This document shows positions 6,324-8,018 of a stretch of 8,018 bases of DNA, piece by piece (within the stretch, counting starts at the first letter, position 1; the number at the start of each line of letters is the position of its first letter). Below the pieces are notes generated by a model. It was given only the letters and a program-made list of their open reading frames with translations, had not been told where the DNA came from and ran no database searches. This stretch comes from Spirochaetia bacterium (GTDB taxonomy: Bacteria; Spirochaetota; Spirochaetia; Sphaerochaetales; Sphaerochaetaceae), in assembly GCA_900769955.1 (NCBI GenBank), contig CAAGIP010000026.1, positions 1-8,018 on the forward strand. Reading direction: 5' to 3'. The position numbers and the translations under genes were made by a program.

Positions 6324-7403
6324 TCAGGCAAAGAACCTGAGAATAAGACCACCGGCGATTACGCTTGCGATCTGGCCTGAGACGTTGGCTCCCAGTGCGA
6401 AGGGCAAAAGATGGTTCTGCCTGTCGGCCTCAAGGCCGACCTGCTGCACCACACGGGAAGACATCGGGAACGCCGATATGCCGGCGCCTCCGATGAGCGG
6501 GTTTATCTTCTCCTTCAGGAAGAGGTTGGCGGCCTTAACGAAGAGGACACCGCACACGGTGTCGAAAACGAAGGCAAGGATGCCGAAGCCCATGATGAGC
6601 AGGGTTTCCTTCTGAAGAAGGGCCGGACCTGACATCATCGGGGCAACCGAGAGTCCAAGCAGGAGTGAGATGAGGGGAGAAAGCACGTTCTCGGCGGCAT
6701 TCCTGAGACTTCCGAGCACTCCGCACTCCCTTATGAGGTTACCGAACATCAGCATGCCCACAAGTGCAAGGGAATCGGGGGCTATGAGACCTGAAATGAC
6801 GGTGACGGCAACGGGGAAGATAATCCTGGCGGACTTTGAGACTCCTGCAGGGGTGTAGTGCATTCTTATCGCCCTTTCCTTTTTCCCGGTCACCGCCTTG
6901 AGGACGGCAGGCTGAATCACAGGCACCAGCGCCATGTAGCAGTAGGCAACGATGAGGATGGGTGCGATGAACTGTGAATTGAGTCTCATGCTGACCAGAA
7001 TGGCGGTGGGACCGTCCGCGGCACCTATGATTCCGATTGCAGCGGCATCGTTTAAGGGAAAGAAGAACGATGCAAGCATCATTGTGAGGAACACGCCTCC
7101 CTGCCCCGCAGCCCCGATGAATATAAGCCAGGGCTTTGCCAGCAGCGGCCCGAAGTCGATCATCGCTCCGATACCGATGAAAAGCAGGAGCGGAAACACT
7201 TCGGCATCGGCTATTCCCGTTTCATAGAGCCATGCAAGGATACCATGAGCTTCGGTGAGTGTACTGCCGGGGATATTGACGAGTATGGCACCGAAGCCCA
7301 TTGGCAGCAGAAGGGTCGGTTCCATCTTCCGTTTGATGGCCAGGTGAATGAGAATGCACCCGACCAGGATCATGATGATACGGCTGAGAAAATCTCCATT
7401 CAT
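6324..7403 (-). CDS. oadB: Na+-translocating decarboxylase beta subunit (OadB/GcdB/MmdB family)
   Basis: Membrane subunit that decarboxylates carboxybiotin and uses the energy to export Na+. Its 359 residues are slightly short for the family (about 370-435), mainly at the N-terminus. Landmarks are LLFIGIGAMIDFGPLLAKP (73-91), IIGAADGPTAI (125-135) with Asp-130 matching the essential Asp of the GADGPT motif, and YCYMALVPVIQPAV (154-167). GNLIRECGV (221-229) is the conserved Asn/Gly region of a core helix. GGAGISAFPMSSRVVQ (305-320) and GANVSGQIAS (338-347) follow. The last replaces the common GPNVAG, a small deviation. Which substrate is used (oxaloacetate, glutaconyl-CoA or methylmalonyl-CoA) is set by an alpha subunit that is not in this window. 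The ATG at 7403 has no Shine-Dalgarno. It is the first gene of a four-gene operon. Confidence 0.95.
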   Translation of the reverse strand: MNGDFLSRIIMILVGCILIHLAIKRKMEPTLLLPMGFGAILVNIPGSTLTEAHGILAWLYETGIADAEVFPLLLFIGIGAMIDFGPLLAKPWLIFIGAAGQGGVFLTMMLASFFFPLNDAAAIGIIGAADGPTAILVSMRLNSQFIAPILIVAYCYMALVPVIQPAVLKAVTGKKERAIRMHYTPAGVSKSARIIFPVAVTVISGLIAPDSLALVGMLMFGNLIRECGVLGSLRNAAENVLSPLISLLLGLSVAPMMSGPALLQKETLLIMGFGILAFVFDTVCGVLFVKAANLFLKEKINPLIGGAGISAFPMSSRVVQQVGLEADRQNHLLPFALGANVSGQIASVIAGGLILRFFA

Positions 7404-7451
7404 AGATAAAGATTAATAGCGGAAGACGAAAACGTAACAGTATCGTAACAG
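7404..7451 (-). promoter_or_regulatory. Promoter region of the oadB operon with paired direct repeats
   Basis: On the minus strand, TATTAA (7418-7413) resembles a -10 box and would start transcription about 3 nt before the oadB ATG, giving a leaderless mRNA. The -35 position (CTGTTA, 16-bp spacer) is poor. It falls inside the proximal copy of an exact direct repeat, CTGTTACG, at 7451-7444 and 7440-7433. The two copies start 11 bp apart, one helical turn. This fits an activator or repressor site over a weak -35 (inference). Confidence 0.4.
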
Positions 7452-7474
7452 GGATTTTTCGAGAATTTCACAAA

Positions 7475-7504
7475 ACATGATAAAGGCACCTAAACAGGTG
7501 CCTT
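7475..7504 (-). terminator. Probable terminator after malQ
   Basis: A perfect 8-bp stem, AAGGCACC (7504-7497 on minus) with GGTGCCTT (7490-7483), encloses a 6-nt loop four bases past the malQ stop. The following T-run is interrupted (TATCATGTTTT), so termination may be partial and some read-through into the oadB operon is possible. Confidence 0.55.
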
Positions 7505-7508
7505 AAAA

Positions 7509-8018
7509 TCATTTCGAGGCCCTTTCGTCCGCAGTGAGCCCGTCACGTCCGGTAAGACGCACGAGATGGGCGAAGCGCGATACCCGGTAGGAGTCGAAGG
7601 CTCCTTCCCTCATCCTCCACGTCCAGTTCCTGTCGTTGCAGGTGGAGGGATAGTTCATCCTTGCTTCCCCGCCCAGCTCCAGTATGTCCTGCATCGGGAT
7701 GATGGCGGTATCTGCATTGGAGAACATGACCGCCCTGATCAGGGCCCATACGGCCTCCCTGTCATCACAGGCAAGGTATTCCCTTACCATGTGCCTGTCG
7801 TCATCGGACAGCGTGTCGAACCAGTGCCTCGTGGTATCGTTATCGTGGGTTCCGGTGTATGCGACGAAGCTTCTGGTGTAGTTCATCGGCAGAAAGTCGT
7901 CATCGGGATTGAAATCACCCTTCGCATCCCTGGAGAAACCGAACATCGCGATCTTCATGCCGGGAAGATGGTTTGAGTCACGGAGCTTCTTCACTCCGTC
8001 CGTCATGAAGCCCAGGTC
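7509..8018 (-). CDS. malQ: 4-alpha-glucanotransferase (amylomaltase), C-terminal part, cut by the window end
   Basis: Cytosolic GH77 enzyme that transfers alpha-1,4-glucan segments in maltodextrin and glycogen metabolism. The frame continues without a start through the right edge, so the internal ATG at 8006 is not the real start. About 169 residues are visible. They begin DLGF, the family's (A)EDLG motif. The acid/base Glu should be the codon just outside the window. LPGMK follows, then YTGTHDNDTTRHW with the catalytic third carboxylate in HDND (58-61 of the visible part). SNADTAIIPMQDILELGGEARMNYPS and NWTWRM complete the match. The C-terminus is intact (ERASK, then TGA), and a hairpin follows. 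Confidence 0.95.
   Translation of the reverse strand, partial: DLGFMTDGVKKLRDSNHLPGMKIAMFGFSRDAKGDFNPDDDFLPMNYTRSFVAYTGTHDNDTTRHWFDTLSDDDRHMVREYLACDDREAVWALIRAVMFSNADTAIIPMQDILELGGEARMNYPSTCNDRNWTWRMREGAFDSYRVSRFAHLVRLTGRDGLTADERASK

Noticed and set aside
5867..6340. 157-codon plus-strand frame opposite the DUF1538 start and the small gene
   Set aside because: Rich in Thr, Ser and Met as expected from the reverse of hydrophobic codons, with no motif. The minus-strand genes explain the region.

Overview
The window is a compact bacterial chromosome segment. I read nine protein genes, one of them a 47-codon gene that is easy to miss. All are on the minus strand except hflX. The mix of housekeeping genes (ribosomal protein S4, YchF, HflX, amylomaltase) with a Na+-pump decarboxylase beta subunit suggests an anaerobic, fermentative bacterium with moderately high G+C. 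The HflX and YchF sequences remind me of spirochaetes (Sphaerochaeta-like) and the S4 protein of clostridia. That placement is an impression from memory, not a search, and should be held loosely. No tRNA, rRNA, CRISPR array, insertion sequence or phage gene was seen.

Left part (1-1716, minus strand): rpsD has its own promoter, a short structured leader, and an intrinsic terminator about 170 bp past its stop. Upstream of it lies a small multi-pass membrane protein of the CmpB-like 'putative ABC transporter permease' family (PF06541). A perfect 7+1+7 palindrome sits just before that gene's start. A strong terminator for ychF separates the two.

Middle (1717-4141): ychF (minus) and hflX (plus) are divergent and share 52 bp between start codons. 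Both encode ribosome-associated P-loop NTPases. The hflX stop overlaps the 3' end of the next operon by 9 bp, tail to tail.

Right part (4133-7403, minus strand): a tightly packed operon reads oadB, then a 47-aa single-span membrane peptide (OadG-like), then a DUF1538 membrane protein with two internal repeats, then a tandem-domain PII-like protein. The spacings are 11 bp, 3 bp and an ATGA overlap, so the four products are probably made together. I infer a membrane module in which a Na+-translocating decarboxylase beta subunit is co-expressed with an uncharacterised DUF1538 membrane protein and its PII-like partner. No carboxyltransferase (alpha) subunit is present in the window. A promoter region with two direct 8-bp repeats one helical turn apart lies in front of oadB.

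Right edge (7509-8018): the C-terminal part of malQ (4-alpha-glucanotransferase), cut by the window end and followed by a terminator hairpin.
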